The notes under the pieces: generated by a model
What the model was told of the DNA's origin: nothing
Seen by the model: the letters and a program-made list of their open reading frames with translations, nothing else
Databases searched by the model: none
Shown here: positions 8,799 through 18,590 of the stretch, piece by piece
Layout: every line of letters starts with the position of its first letter
How positions within the stretch are numbered: position 1 is the stretch's first letter
Assembly: GCF_035918235.1 (NCBI RefSeq)
Contig: NZ_CP109485.1
Location: 1,860,001 to 1,924,000 of the forward strand
DNA length: 64,000 nt
Source: Streptomyces sp. NBC_01445
GTDB taxonomy: Bacteria > Actinomycetota > Actinomycetes > Streptomycetales > Streptomycetaceae
Direction: 5' to 3'
Translations under genes and position numbers: made by a program

Positions 8799-9869
8799 AT
8801 GTCGGTGAACCGAGTCGGCCTGGTCGTTCACGGTGGGCGCGCGGAGGCCGTGGAGGTGGCCCGAGTGGTCCGTGCTTGGTGCGAGGAACACGCCGTGCGG
8901 TGCACGGACATCGACGTGTGGCACAACGATGGGCCGCGTGACGACCGTACGGAACTAGAGGCAGCCGGCCATCCCGATCTCATCGTCACACTGGGCGGAG
9001 ACGGCACCTTTCTGCGGGGTGCCCGGCTCGCCGTGGAGGACGACGCGCTGGTTCTGGGAGTCGACCTGGGGCGCGTGGGCTTCCTGACGGACGTGTCGGC
9101 CGATGACGTGCGTTCAGCGTTGAACGCGGTACATGAAGGACGGTTCAAGGTCGACAGTCGCATGCTGCTCGCCCTGCGGGCCTCCCGCCGCCTGGAGGTT
9201 CCCAAGGACGTGGAGGACTGGATGGAGTACGGCCGTGGGCGCATGATGCCGCCGCCCCCGGTACACCCGGACCTCAAGGGCGACGGCGAGTGGGGTACCC
9301 CCTTGAACGTCACCGCGCTCAACGACATCGTCGTGGAAAAGCTCACCAGGGACCGCCAAGTGTCGGTCGGCGTCTACATCTGCGGCCGACTGCTGGCGTC
9401 CTACTCCGCTGACGCGCTTCTGGTGGCCACCCCGACCGGCTCGACCGCCTACAGCTTCGCCGCCGGCGGCCCAGTGGTGTCACCCCGCGCCGACGCCCTC
9501 GTCTTCACACCGGTGGCCCCGCACATGGCGTTCAACCGGTCCATCGTCGCCGCCGCCGACGAACCCGTCGCCCTGCGAGTCCTCGAACGGTCCGGGCAGG
9601 CGGCAGTCAGCATCGACGGACAGCTCCGAGGTGTGCTGGATCCGGGGGACTGGATCGCCGTGTATGCCGCCCCTCGCCGCCTGCGGGCCGTGCGCCTGGC
9701 ACCGATGGACTTCTACGGCCGCCTCCGCAAGCGGATGAACCTGACCGACGCCCCGGCCGCCGTCGCTGACGGATGCGCGCCCCCGCTGTGGTCCATCTCC
9801 ACGCCTCCGCCCGCGGACATCGCCCATCTTGAGATGCTGCCGGTTCCGGACCCCTCGCCAGGCCCATGA
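8799..9869 (+). CDS. nadK: NAD kinase
   Basis: ATP- or polyphosphate-dependent NAD kinase, which makes NADP. The chosen ATG at 8799 has GGAGG six bases upstream; the ATG at 8781 would lack one. The signature GGDGTFLRGARLA is present, as are the NAD-binding ALNDIVVEK and the diphosphate/ribose-binding block PTGSTAYSFAAGGP. At 356 residues it is longer than typical actinobacterial NadK. The extra part includes an insertion around EDWMEYGRGRMMPPPP and a ~50-residue Pro/Ala-rich tail. It is not next to recN or an rRNA methyltransferase gene as the main Streptomyces nadK usually is, so it may be a second copy. Confidence 0.92.
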   Translation: MSVNRVGLVVHGGRAEAVEVARVVRAWCEEHAVRCTDIDVWHNDGPRDDRTELEAAGHPDLIVTLGGDGTFLRGARLAVEDDALVLGVDLGRVGFLTDVSADDVRSALNAVHEGRFKVDSRMLLALRASRRLEVPKDVEDWMEYGRGRMMPPPPVHPDLKGDGEWGTPLNVTALNDIVVEKLTRDRQVSVGVYICGRLLASYSADALLVATPTGSTAYSFAAGGPVVSPRADALVFTPVAPHMAFNRSIVAAADEPVALRVLERSGQAAVSIDGQLRGVLDPGDWIAVYAAPRRLRAVRLAPMDFYGRLRKRMNLTDAPAAVADGCAPPLWSISTPPPADIAHLEMLPVPDPSPGP

Positions 9870-10005
9870 CGGCCCCGGCCGACGGTGGGTCAGCGCCGGG
9901 ACGCCAGGGCCTCGAAGGGCCCATGAGAAGGGCGGGGTGGGCCAGGCCCGCCTGGAGCTGAGCGGGCTCGCAGTTCTGTGATCCGGCATGTACGGAGTCC
10001 GGAAA

Positions 10006-11436
10006 CTACGAGGCGAAGTCGCGCGTGGAGAACGACATCAGGTCGCGCCGCGTCGCGACGTCAGTCACCCACCAGTAGGTGACCCCGCTGTCCGCCGAGT
10101 CCGGGGAACACCTGAGGACCAGCTCCTGTCGGCCGTCCCCGTCGAAGTCAGCCGCGGCGACGGGCATCGCGACCCGCGAGGTCTGCGACACCTTCTGGCC
10201 GTCCACCCGGGCAGGGATCCGATGCGCCACGGAGGCGCGGCGCTCCCCGTCCACGTACGTGAGGGTCGCCCCGGAACCGGCCACGTATCCGTCGCGGCCG
10301 TCGCCGTCCGGGTCGATCGCGAGGCGCGGGGTGTCGCCCAGGGCCTTCTCCTGGTGCCGGACGGGTGCGGCGCCCGAGCCCGGGTACAGGAACCATCCGT
10401 CGAAGGCGTGCGACGCCTCGTCCTCGTATCCGGGTTCGACCTCGTCGTTGCGGCTGCCGCTGTCACTGACCGCCAGGTCCTGGGTGCCGTCGCCGTCGAA
10501 GTCACCGAACTCGACGGCGTTGCCGACGTGGGTCTCGCGGCCACGGGCCCGGCCGTTCAGGTAGAGCGTCCCGGCGGTCTGCTCGCCGTCGTCGTCGTGG
10601 TGCAGATACAGCGGGGTCGCGCGGTGCGCGCCGGAGGCGTCGACGGGGGCCGCGAGCAGGTCGATGTCGCTGGAGTCCGGGAGCGTACGGATGCGGGATG
10701 CGGCCCCGGCGCGGCTGAACGGCCCGAACAGGATCCGCACATGGCCCGGACTCGTGTCGGGTCCCGCGGCGCTTCCGCCGCCGATCGCCAGGTCGTGGTG
10801 GCCGTCCCCGTCGAAGTCGCCCCGAGCCAGCGGATCGCCGGCCGTCACCACGGCGCCCGGCGGCAGCACGAGCGGCGTCGCGGGCCGCCCGGTCGGACCG
10901 TGCGCCGATCCCCACGCCACATAGGTGACAGAGCGGCCGGTGGCGGCGCGCTCCGTCGTCACGAAGTCGGGGAAGCCGTCCCCGTCCAGATCCGCGGTGT
11001 GTACATGGTCGACACCGAGGTAGTCGCCCGGCCCGTAGTCCGGGTCGGTCCGTTCGGGCAGCCCCAGGTCGCTGCGCCCGTACACGGCCCGGGTCGTCGG
11101 GTCGAGCCCGCGCGCCGAGCCGAAGAGCACACCGATCCGCTGATCCACGCGCCCGATCGAGGGGGCCGGTCCCGGTACCGAGAGCATCAGGTCGCGGTAT
11201 CCGTCCCCGTTGATGTCGTCGGGGTCCTTGGAGCCCTTTCCGGCGGCGGGCGGGCGGGCGTCCGCCGGCACAGGCTTCGGCACCGCGCCGTCCCTGACCG
11301 AGGGTGAACTGCCGCCGCCCGACGTCGACTTGCGCTCCTGCGGGGGACGGTCGGCGTCCCCGCAGCCGGTCGTCAGAACCGACGAGGCGAGGACCAGCAC
11401 GAGCACGGCACGGCATCTCATGCGCGACACCTTCAC
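10006..11436 (-). CDS. FG-GAP/VCBS repeat (integrin-like propeller) lipoprotein
   Basis: Surface lipoprotein with a short signal peptide and lipobox (LTTGC) near residue 25, followed by a Ser/Gly/Pro linker. The rest contains about six calcium-binding DxDGDG motifs (DINGDGYRDL, DLDGDGFPDF, DFDGDGHHDL, DFDGDGTQDL, DPDGDGRDG, DFDGDGRQEL) spaced ~60 residues apart. That matches the blades of a seven-bladed FG-GAP beta-propeller. The GTG at 11436 is preceded by AGGAGC; an internal ATG at 11421 is possible. FG-GAP proteins of this kind in streptomycetes have no assigned reaction and probably bind ligands outside the cell. Confidence 0.85.
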   Translation of the reverse strand: MKVSRMRCRAVLVLVLASSVLTTGCGDADRPPQERKSTSGGGSSPSVRDGAVPKPVPADARPPAAGKGSKDPDDINGDGYRDLMLSVPGPAPSIGRVDQRIGVLFGSARGLDPTTRAVYGRSDLGLPERTDPDYGPGDYLGVDHVHTADLDGDGFPDFVTTERAATGRSVTYVAWGSAHGPTGRPATPLVLPPGAVVTAGDPLARGDFDGDGHHDLAIGGGSAAGPDTSPGHVRILFGPFSRAGAASRIRTLPDSSDIDLLAAPVDASGAHRATPLYLHHDDDGEQTAGTLYLNGRARGRETHVGNAVEFGDFDGDGTQDLAVSDSGSRNDEVEPGYEDEASHAFDGWFLYPGSGAAPVRHQEKALGDTPRLAIDPDGDGRDGYVAGSGATLTYVDGERRASVAHRIPARVDGQKVSQTSRVAMPVAAADFDGDGRQELVLRCSPDSADSGVTYWWVTDVATRRDLMSFSTRDFAS

Positions 11437-11916
11437 CCGCTGCTCCTGATCTTGGCCAGATCCCTCCGCCGACCGTTACCCAGTCGTGCCAGGTCACGGA
11501 CGCACGAAGGAGGTCGTCGCGAACGACATCCTCTCTCGGCACGACGTCCCTGCCGCGATCCACCAGTGCGTGGCGTTGAAGAGGAGAGCGGGAGCGGCAT
11601 GGCTGGCCACGACTTCGAGGTGGACCAGCCAACCCGCAACGGTGACCCTGCTCTTGCCGAATGCCCCGTCCATGCCGGTGGGAGGATTTCGACGCTGCTT
11701 GAGACCGCTCGAACCGTCGGCATCGCACGAGGCGCGACTCGGTGGCGCCCCCCACGCGTACGAACATGCGGCCTGAGAAGCTCGGATGAGGTATTCGGCA
11801 AGCGCAGCGCCACCGCGCCCCCGACATCGTTGTCGAAGGCACGGCTGCACGGATCGTTGCACTACGGGATGCGGCAAGTCCCGAGGGAGTGTCGCGCACT
11901 GGGGCCTGCGGTCGCC
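11437..11916. other. Intergenic stretch, no supportable gene
   Basis: About 480 bases between the FG-GAP gene and the EndoH gene. Frames of ~100 codons exist on both strands, but none has a good ribosome site or a recognisable product. It probably carries the FG-GAP promoter and may hold a decayed gene. Confidence 0.35.
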
Positions 11917-12840
11917 TTACGGCGTGTAGACAGCGTCACTGCCGTACAGCTCCCTGGTGAACGCGGAGACATCTGCGGTGCGGTCGGCGCCGTCGAGGTT
12001 GTACGTCAGATAGACGCCGTACCCCTCGCTGACGGTGCGGCGGGCGAGGTCGGCGGTGGTGCTCTGCGAGGTCCCGCCGATCTCGACGGCCGCCGGTGAC
12101 AGCTTCGACTTGGGCAGTGCGATGCCGGGGACCTGCCAGCTGCCGTAGTACGGGTTCCAGGCGTAGTCGAACTTGGACGAGACGTCGACGCCGCCGTAGG
12201 AGAGCCGCGACGCGGCCGGGCCGATGTTGTAGAGACTGATGATCTTGTCCGGCATGTTCGCGCGCAGCGCCGTCACCAGGTTCACGAACGAGCTGTCGTT
12301 GGGCTGGCCTGTGCCGTTGTTGCCGTACTCGGCGTACTCGTCGTCGAAGTCGATGCCGTCGAGGCCGTACTTGGTCACGGTGTCCGACAGTTGCTTCGCG
12401 AACGCCGAAGCCGCTTGCTGGGACGGGAAGTTGGCGAAGCCCGCGCCCTGGTGGTTGCCGAGAACCGAGAGGACGACCTTGATGCCCTTCTGCTGCAACG
12501 GCCGTATCTCCGTGGCTGCGTTGTCGAGGACGCGCTGCACGTTCTCGTTGAAATACAGATACGCCGCCTTCGTGCCCGTGTCGTAGTTGATGTTGGCCGC
12601 GAAGATCACGGCGACGTCGAAGACGTTGCCTCCGCCGTTGGCGAGGGTGTACTTGCCGACGTTCAGCATGCTGTTGTTGTTCACCTCGACGTACGCCACC
12701 GAGGTCGGCCCCTGTTTCGCGGGAGCGGGGGCAGGGGCCGCTGCCGCGCCGGTCATGGTGGCCGTACCGAAGGCGAGGGCCGCGACGGCCGAGAGCGCGA
12801 GCGCGGCCGTCCGTGCTCTGCTCCGTACCAGAGTGAACAT
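11917..12840 (-). CDS. endoH: Endo-beta-N-acetylglucosaminidase H (EndoH-like, GH18)
   Basis: Secreted enzyme that cuts the chitobiose core of high-mannose N-glycans between the two GlcNAc residues. The mature sequence matches what I remember of S. plicatus EndoH along its whole length, for example SVAYVEVNNNSMLNVGKYTL and GYGVYLTYNLDGADRTADVS. The GH18 catalytic motif DGIDFDDEY is intact, with the Glu as acid/base. A signal peptide (RTAALALSAVAALAFG) is followed by an Ala/Pro linker. The ATG at 12840 matches the family start and has GGGAGA upstream. It is a single-gene unit; no other N-glycan enzymes are adjacent, although a fucosidase lies 20 kb away. Confidence 0.95.
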   Translation of the reverse strand: MFTLVRSRARTAALALSAVAALAFGTATMTGAAAAPAPAPAKQGPTSVAYVEVNNNSMLNVGKYTLANGGGNVFDVAVIFAANINYDTGTKAAYLYFNENVQRVLDNAATEIRPLQQKGIKVVLSVLGNHQGAGFANFPSQQAASAFAKQLSDTVTKYGLDGIDFDDEYAEYGNNGTGQPNDSSFVNLVTALRANMPDKIISLYNIGPAASRLSYGGVDVSSKFDYAWNPYYGSWQVPGIALPKSKLSPAAVEIGGTSQSTTADLARRTVSEGYGVYLTYNLDGADRTADVSAFTRELYGSDAVYTP

Positions 12841-13283
12841 CGTTGATCGGTCTCCCATCGCATGGGTCGGCGCCCGACCTGTTCGGAAGCGCCGAGTGAG
12901 CCCTCCGAGTTTTCCGCTCCCGTGACCGAATCCCGAGAATCGTGCGCGAACTCTTCACGAGTCCCACGCACACCGCCCCGCAACCCGGCGCCTCGGCAAG
13001 GGAGTTGGTGCGCCCAAGTCCACGGTCGACGCCGACCTGCTGTGGGCCCATGCCCTCCGCGTCCGCCCCTCCACCCCGGCGGCCGCGTGGTCCGCTTCGA
13101 GGTCGGCCCGATCCTGCCGCTGCACCGTAGAACACGGGAGGCAGCGGCAGTACCCTCCGCCTCAGACGCAGTTGAGGCAGTTGACGCAGTCACCGACCGG
13201 CTTCGGCACCGGGCGTCACGGGCAGGGGGAATCGCATTGACGTCCTCCCTCCGCTGATGCAGGGGGATTTCTAGCTCACTTTG
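12841..13283. other. Intergenic stretch upstream of endoH
   Basis: About 440 bases with no convincing gene on either strand. It should include the endoH promoter near its left end. Its right end abuts the TnpB element 2 right-end hairpin. Confidence 0.4.
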
Positions 13284-13306
13284 CCTGGCACCTAGCAGGT
13301 GGCAGG
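13284..13306 (-). repeat. Hairpin at the stop codon of TnpB 2
   Basis: A near-perfect 10-bp inverted repeat (CCTGGCACCT, loop AGC, AGGTGGCAGG, one mismatch) spans the tnpB stop codon. The position suits a right-end or guide-RNA scaffold hairpin, or alternatively a terminator. Confidence 0.45.
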
Positions 13307-14494
13307 GCTTACAAGATCAGCACTAGCCGGGTTGAGACCAGCCCGGACGAGCATCACGCGGGCGGAGTTCTTGTCCCTGGGGGACACGGTTCCGCACGCG
13401 GTGCACGTATACGTTCTCTCGGAGAGAGGCAGGCGATGCTTGGCTCTCGCATCGCAGTGCCCGCAGTCCATGGTGGTGTACGCGGGGTTGACGAGGTGCA
13501 CGGCGCGGCCGTGTTTGCGGGCCATCTCGACCAGGGCGCTCTTGGTCGCGCCGATCGCTGCGTCGGCGGCCTTGCGGGCCATCGTCGACTTCGCCAGGAA
13601 CTTCGGGCGGAAGTCCTCTACCGCCAAGGCATCGTGGTCGCGGACCACACGCTTGGCCCACTTGCGGGCGGTGTCCTGGCGCTGCCGGGCCACCTTCTTG
13701 TGGAGCTTCGCCGCCTGCTTCTTGGCGCCCCTGTAGCCGTTCGAACCGGGCCGGCCCTTCTTCGGCTTCCTGCGGGCCATCATCCGCTGGTAGCGGGCGA
13801 GGCGCTGCGCGGCCCTGTGGCCATGCTCGGGATGGGGAAGGTCGTAGTCGTCGGATGTGGTGGTCGCGGTCTCCTTCACACCCCAGTCGATGCCGATCAC
13901 GCAACCGGTTTCGACAAGCGCCTGGATGCTGGTGGCGACAACGAACGAGGCGTACCAGTGGCCGAGACTGTCGCGGTAGACGCGCACGCTGGACGGCGGC
14001 TCGGGCAGCTCACGCGACCACACGACCGTCGCCGCGATGCCGCCGGCCAGATGCAGACGGCCGTCTTTCACCCGGAAACCGCGCTGGGTGTAGTTCAGGC
14101 TCGGGTCGACCTGATGCTTCTTCTTGTACTTCGGCATACCGGCCCGCTGCCGCATCGGCAACCGGGCCTTGATGTCTTTCAGTGCCTTCGCGCGGGACTT
14201 CGCGAAGTCCCGTATCAACTGCTGCTGCACCACGCTGGAGCCCTCACGCAGCCACGCGTTCGCGGTACGGGCCGCGGTCAGCATCTTGTCGAGCTGCGCC
14301 GGGCCACACGTTGTCTTCTCGCCGGTGGCCTTGTTGTGCAGATGCACGGCCTTCGACTTGGCCACCGACTCGTTCCACACCCAGCGGCAGCGCGCCCATT
14401 CCGCTTCCAGCGCGCGGATGGCCGTGGACGACAGACGCAGCCGGAAAGTGTAGCGGGCATGCCCGCCACCTGCCGTCAACGCTCCGGTCGTCAT
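13292..14494 (-). CDS. tnpB: TnpB-type RNA-guided nuclease, copy 2
   Basis: TnpB of 400 residues from the ATG at 14494 (MTTGALTAGGGH). RuvC motifs: Asp in CVIGIDWGVKETATT, Glu in LAVEDFRPKFL, Asp in SPRDKNSARVML. The zinc finger is CGHC...CTAC. The N-terminal part carries the usual WVWNESVAKSK region and a basic central stretch (ARRKPKKGRPGS). It shares only motif-level identity with copies 1 and 3, so it is a different lineage. It is divergent from the kinase-WD40 gene, with 180 bp between starts. No TnpA is present nearby. All active-site residues are present, so it could still act as a nuclease. Confidence 0.9.
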   Translation of the reverse strand: MTTGALTAGGGHARYTFRLRLSSTAIRALEAEWARCRWVWNESVAKSKAVHLHNKATGEKTTCGPAQLDKMLTAARTANAWLREGSSVVQQQLIRDFAKSRAKALKDIKARLPMRQRAGMPKYKKKHQVDPSLNYTQRGFRVKDGRLHLAGGIAATVVWSRELPEPPSSVRVYRDSLGHWYASFVVATSIQALVETGCVIGIDWGVKETATTTSDDYDLPHPEHGHRAAQRLARYQRMMARRKPKKGRPGSNGYRGAKKQAAKLHKKVARQRQDTARKWAKRVVRDHDALAVEDFRPKFLAKSTMARKAADAAIGATKSALVEMARKHGRAVHLVNPAYTTMDCGHCDARAKHRLPLSERTYTCTACGTVSPRDKNSARVMLVRAGLNPASADLVSPATC

Positions 14495-14673
14495 GAAACA
14501 CAACCTATCTGGGAGGACTGACAGTTGAGCACAACTGATCTCGGTGGGGTTCCTCATCATCACGCGGGATGGACGCCGGATCGCCCCGACGACGATCCGG
14601 CCTTCTCTGCCCTGCTCCCCAGGAGTCCGATACCTCCCCGGCCCAAAGGCCGGCGCATCCTCGGAGGAATCCG

Positions 14674-17600
14674 GTGAGCGCACCTACGCCGTCCGCCGTC
14701 TGGTCGACCGGCACGACCGTCGACGGCCGCTATCGGGTGCTCGGCGAGCTCGGGCGGGGCGGGATGGGCGTGGTGCACCGGGTCCGGCATCTGGCTTGGG
14801 GCATCGACATGGCGGTGAAGAGTTCGCGTCCGGAGGTGTTCCGCGGGCTTGGCGATCGGGAGCTGTTCGTCCGGGAGGCCGAGGCGTGGGTGTCGCTGGG
14901 GCTGCACCCGAACATCTGCGCCTGCCACTACGTGCGCGTGATCGCCGGGGTGCCCCGTGTGTTCGCCGAGTACGTCGACGGCGGCAGCCTCGCGGAGTGG
15001 ATCGGCGACGGCCGGCTCTACGCCGGGGACGCGCGCCAAGTCCTCGCCCGCGTACTCGACACAGCCGTCCAAGCGGCCCGCGGGCTCGAGCACGCGCATC
15101 GCAGGGACCTGGTGCACCAGGACGTGAAGCCGGCCAACATCCTGCTCGACGGCGCGGGCGCCGCGAAGATCACCGACTTCGGCCTGGCCCGGTCCATGGC
15201 CGCCGTGGCCTCGACGATGAGCGAGACGGGGCCTGGTGCCAGCGTTCTGGTGCCGTGGGGCGGTATGACGGTCGGCTACGCGTCCCCGGAGCAGCTCGCG
15301 GGAGAGCGCGTCGGGCTGCGCAGCGACGTCTACAGTTTCGCGGTCACGGTCCTGGAGATGTTCACCGGCGGTGTGCGCTGGTCGGCCGGTTCGGTCGCCG
15401 GCCTGGCGCTGGAGGAGTACCTGGTCGACCCCACGAACCCGGTCGCCGCGCCTCCGGAAGTCGCCCATCTGCTCCGCCGCTGCCTGCGGCAGCACCCGGC
15501 CGACCGGCCGCCCTCGATGGCGGACATCGCGGACGTGCTGACCGGGATCTACGAGCAGCAGACCGGCTCGACGTATCCGCGTCCAACGCCGCAGGAGGCC
15601 GATCTCCGCGCGGACGAGCTCAACAACCGTGGCCTCTCGCTCCTGGACCTGGACCGGGCCGCCGACGCCGAGCAGGCCTTCGACCAGGCGCTCGCGGTCG
15701 ATCCGCACCACGTCGGAGCGGTGTACAACGGCGGCCTGCTGCGGTGGCGTACGGGGGCGATCACCGATGCGGAACTCGTCACCCGGCTTGAGGCGATCCC
15801 GCAGGGATCCGGAGCGTCCGCCTGGCAGGCAGACCTGCTGCTGGCCCGCGTCCACCTCGAACGCGGCGACCTCGCGGCGGCACACGGCCTCCTCGACGCC
15901 CTCGCGCGCGAACGGCCCGACGGCGCCGACGTGCGGGCGGCGCTGCGGGTCGCGACGTCCGGGAGCGTGACCGATGCCCGCCGCACCGGGACACGTCCGG
16001 TCAGCGAGCCGTTCGCGCTGCCGGGCGCACCGGTGAAGCTTCTCGCCCGCCACGAGGTGATGGGCTACCTGCCGATCCGGTTCGCTCCCGACGGACGCCT
16101 CGCGGTCAGCGGCCACTGGGACGGCGTGATCCGGCTGTGGGACGCGGCGACCGGCGCACAGCGGATGGCGCTCAAGGGACAACGCACGCAGGTACTCGGC
16201 GTCGATCTCACCCCGGACGGCTCGTACGCGCTGTCCACGAGCCGCGGCGGCACGGTGCAGTTCTGGGACCTCAGGGCGGGCAGGTGTTCCCAGGTCATCC
16301 ACGCCGTCGCCCATGCGACGGGTTGCCCGGTCAGCTTGAGTGCCGATGGGCGCATCGGCGTGTGGAAAGGCGCGGACGGGCGCGTCCAGGTCTGGGAACT
16401 CGGGACCGGAACCTGCCGCTGGTTGCTCGGTCCTGCCCTCAAGGACGGCGCCCTGGACGGCTCGCTGTACGAGGTGAGCGCCGACGGACGCCACGTGCTG
16501 ACCGCCGAGAACGACGGGGCGCGGCTGTGGAGCGTGGCCGACGGCCTGTGCCGTGTGCTGGCCGCCGGCTCGCGGACGCATGCCCTGTGCTTCAGTCCCG
16601 ACGGACGGCTGGCCGCGATCGCAGGCCAGGACCGGGTGATCCGGTTGTGGGATGTGGAGGACGGCCGGCAGGTCCGTACGCTGACCGGGGAGACCGCCGC
16701 GGCCGGCCACCTGGCCTTCAGCCACGATGGCCGCCGACTCCTCTCCGGCACGACCGGAGACCACACGATGCGGCTCTGGGAGCTGGACAGCGGCCGGTGC
16801 CTGCGGACCTTCTCCGCCGACGCGTACGGCATGCATCACGTCGGGTTCCGCGACACCGACGCCCGGTTCGGCTGCTCCGTCGGCGGGCACCCCGAACTGC
16901 CCCTGCATCACTGGCGGCTGCCCGACGCCGGGTACGTCGCCGAGCCCCACGTCAGCAAACCGCGCGAGTACGCCGAGGTGAGCCGGCTCGGCGGTCTGGC
17001 CGAGGAGCTGATCGCCGACGCACGACGAGCACTGTCGGACGGGCGACACCGGTCCGCCCTGGACCTGTTGACCCGCGCACGGGCGGTCCCCGGCTACGAG
17101 CGCGCGCCCCAGGCCCTGGCCGCCTGGCACGAACTGGGCCGCACGGCCCGCCACCTGGGGCTGCGCGCGGCCTGGTCGCAGCCGCTGGACGCCGGCCCTC
17201 TCCCGTTCGGCGGCATCACCGCGATCGGTGTGGCCGCCGATGCCCGGCTCGCCGTCAGCGGCCAGAGTGACGGCACCATCCGGATCTGGGATCTGGACCG
17301 CGGCACGTGCACCCGGGTCCTCGACGACCATCGGGGCAGGGTGGGCGAGGTGGCGTTGAGCGACGACGGCCGGCACGTCCTGTGCAAGGCCACCAAGCCC
17401 CTCGCGATCACTCGATGGCGCCTTGCCGACGGCGAGCGCCGACAGGTGACTCCGGACTGGGACATGACGCGGACCGTGCTGTTCACCGGCGACGGCAGGC
17501 ATGCCTGGTTCGGCGGCGGAGACGGCGTCATCCGCCGGTGGGACCTCGACGACGACCGCTGCGTCGCGACGATCGGGTCCCGCGGCGCGGTCAACGTGAT

Positions 17601-18111
17601 CTCCACGTCCACGGACGGACGGCTCGCGGCGGTCGGCGACTCCAACGGCGTGGTCCGGCTGTGGGACCTCGACGCCGGAACGTGTCTGCGGACCTGGACC
17701 GGCCCGCGGGAACCGATCCTGTCGGTGTGCCTCAGCGCTGACGGCCGCCTGGCCCTGTCCACGCACATGGTCATGTCCTCAGGCGGGCAGAACGAGCCGA
17801 TCCGCCTGTGGGACGCCGGGACCGAGCGCTGTCTGCGCACGTTCGAGGGGCACGAAGGCTGGTCCTCCGCAGTGCGGTTCACGCCCGACGCCCGGTTCGC
17901 GTTCTCGGCGGCTCACGACCGGACCATACGACTGTGGGAGGTCGCCACCGGTCGGTGCCTGCACGTCCTCGAAGGACACCAGGGATACATCCGGCACCTC
18001 GAACTCACCCCCGACACACGCAACTTGGTGTCGGCGGGCGACGACGGCATCCGACTGTGGCACCTCGACTGGGAACTGACGACCGACGCCACTCAACGAG
18101 ACGGGAAGTGA
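14674..18111 (+). CDS. Ser/Thr protein kinase with WD40 repeats
   Basis: Eukaryote-type kinase fused to WD40 propellers, 1145 residues. The GTG at 14674 has GGAGG six bases upstream. The kinase domain covers about residues 18-290: glycine loop GELGRGGMGVV, Lys49 in DMAVKSS, catalytic loop VHQDVKPANIL (Asp150; the usual HRD is HQD), DFG at 168-170 and YASPEQLAG. Residues 310-430 look like TPR helices. About a dozen WD40 units follow in two blocks, split by a helical insert near 780-850; typical endings are IRLWD, VRLWD and IRIWD. There is no transmembrane segment, so it is cytoplasmic. HQD suggests altered activation by loss of the RD arginine. Targets are unknown; such proteins are thought to act as signalling scaffolds. 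Confidence 0.9.
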   Translation: MSAPTPSAVWSTGTTVDGRYRVLGELGRGGMGVVHRVRHLAWGIDMAVKSSRPEVFRGLGDRELFVREAEAWVSLGLHPNICACHYVRVIAGVPRVFAEYVDGGSLAEWIGDGRLYAGDARQVLARVLDTAVQAARGLEHAHRRDLVHQDVKPANILLDGAGAAKITDFGLARSMAAVASTMSETGPGASVLVPWGGMTVGYASPEQLAGERVGLRSDVYSFAVTVLEMFTGGVRWSAGSVAGLALEEYLVDPTNPVAAPPEVAHLLRRCLRQHPADRPPSMADIADVLTGIYEQQTGSTYPRPTPQEADLRADELNNRGLSLLDLDRAADAEQAFDQALAVDPHHVGAVYNGGLLRWRTGAITDAELVTRLEAIPQGSGASAWQADLLLARVHLERGDLAAAHGLLDALARERPDGADVRAALRVATSGSVTDARRTGTRPVSEPFALPGAPVKLLARHEVMGYLPIRFAPDGRLAVSGHWDGVIRLWDAATGAQRMALKGQRTQVLGVDLTPDGSYALSTSRGGTVQFWDLRAGRCSQVIHAVAHATGCPVSLSADGRIGVWKGADGRVQVWELGTGTCRWLLGPALKDGALDGSLYEVSADGRHVLTAENDGARLWSVADGLCRVLAAGSRTHALCFSPDGRLAAIAGQDRVIRLWDVEDGRQVRTLTGETAAAGHLAFSHDGRRLLSGTTGDHTMRLWELDSGRCLRTFSADAYGMHHVGFRDTDARFGCSVGGHPELPLHHWRLPDAGYVAEPHVSKPREYAEVSRLGGLAEELIADARRALSDGRHRSALDLLTRARAVPGYERAPQALAAWHELGRTARHLGLRAAWSQPLDAGPLPFGGITAIGVAADARLAVSGQSDGTIRIWDLDRGTCTRVLDDHRGRVGEVALSDDGRHVLCKATKPLAITRWRLADGERRQVTPDWDMTRTVLFTGDGRHAWFGGGDGVIRRWDLDDDRCVATIGSRGAVNVISTSTDGRLAAVGDSNGVVRLWDLDAGTCLRTWTGPREPILSVCLSADGRLALSTHMVMSSGGQNEPIRLWDAGTERCLRTFEGHEGWSSAVRFTPDARFAFSAAHDRTIRLWEVATGRCLHVLEGHQGYIRHLELTPDTRNLVSAGDDGIRLWHLDWELTTDATQRDGK

Positions 18112-18124
18112 CGCTCCCAGGGCC

Positions 18125-18319
18125 ATGCCTCTGCACGTAGGTCGGCGAACCGCTGTCGGTGTCGGCCGCCCTTACGCATACGCCCTCGCCCACGGCGGCG
18201 ACGCCGGCATCGTCCACATACTGCGGGCCCCGCTCGCCGAAGAAGACCTGATCATGGCCGTCGACGGCTGGCTCTCCGTCGCCGACCTCACTCCCGACGT
18301 GCTCCACCGCCTCACCTGA
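18125..18319 (+). CDS. Small hypothetical protein, possibly a relic
   Basis: A 64-codon frame beginning ATG 13 bases after the kinase stop. The product (start MPLHVGRRTAVGVGRPYAYA, end LTPDVLHRLT) reads like real protein and has good codon use. No ribosome site is clear. It may be the tail of a degraded gene or a small translated product cotranscribed with the kinase. I do not recognise it. Confidence 0.3.
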   Translation: MPLHVGRRTAVGVGRPYAYALAHGGDAGIVHILRAPLAEEDLIMAVDGWLSVADLTPDVLHRLT

Positions 18320-18590
18320 CACCGCCGACCAGCCCGCCAGATGCGCCGACGATCCCTCGCCCACCGATTGGTTCGCCCTGGCCGCTCCCCCAGCGAACCG
18401 GCCATGCCGTCATACAGGCCTGTCACCGAACGGACCACATTTCGCGACGGGCCCCTTCTTGTCCAGCAGGATCAGATGGGCGCACCAGTCCTGGCGCCCC
18501 ACGACGCTCGGGAAGGCATTCGAGCCTTCTCCGGGAAGCTCTCACCCCGCTGGCGGGCCCGTTGAGCCCGCAGCCCCAGCAGGAAAGCAG

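Noticed and set aside
11494..11877. A 127-codon minus-strand frame with locally protein-like sequence
   Set aside because: The overlapping plus-strand frame looks equally plausible, neither has a ribosome site, and no family is recognised, so no gene is called.
14560..17766. A 1068-codon minus-strand frame opposite the kinase-WD40 gene
   Set aside because: It is an antisense shadow caused by high GC in third positions. It has no domain, and the plus-strand protein is well supported.
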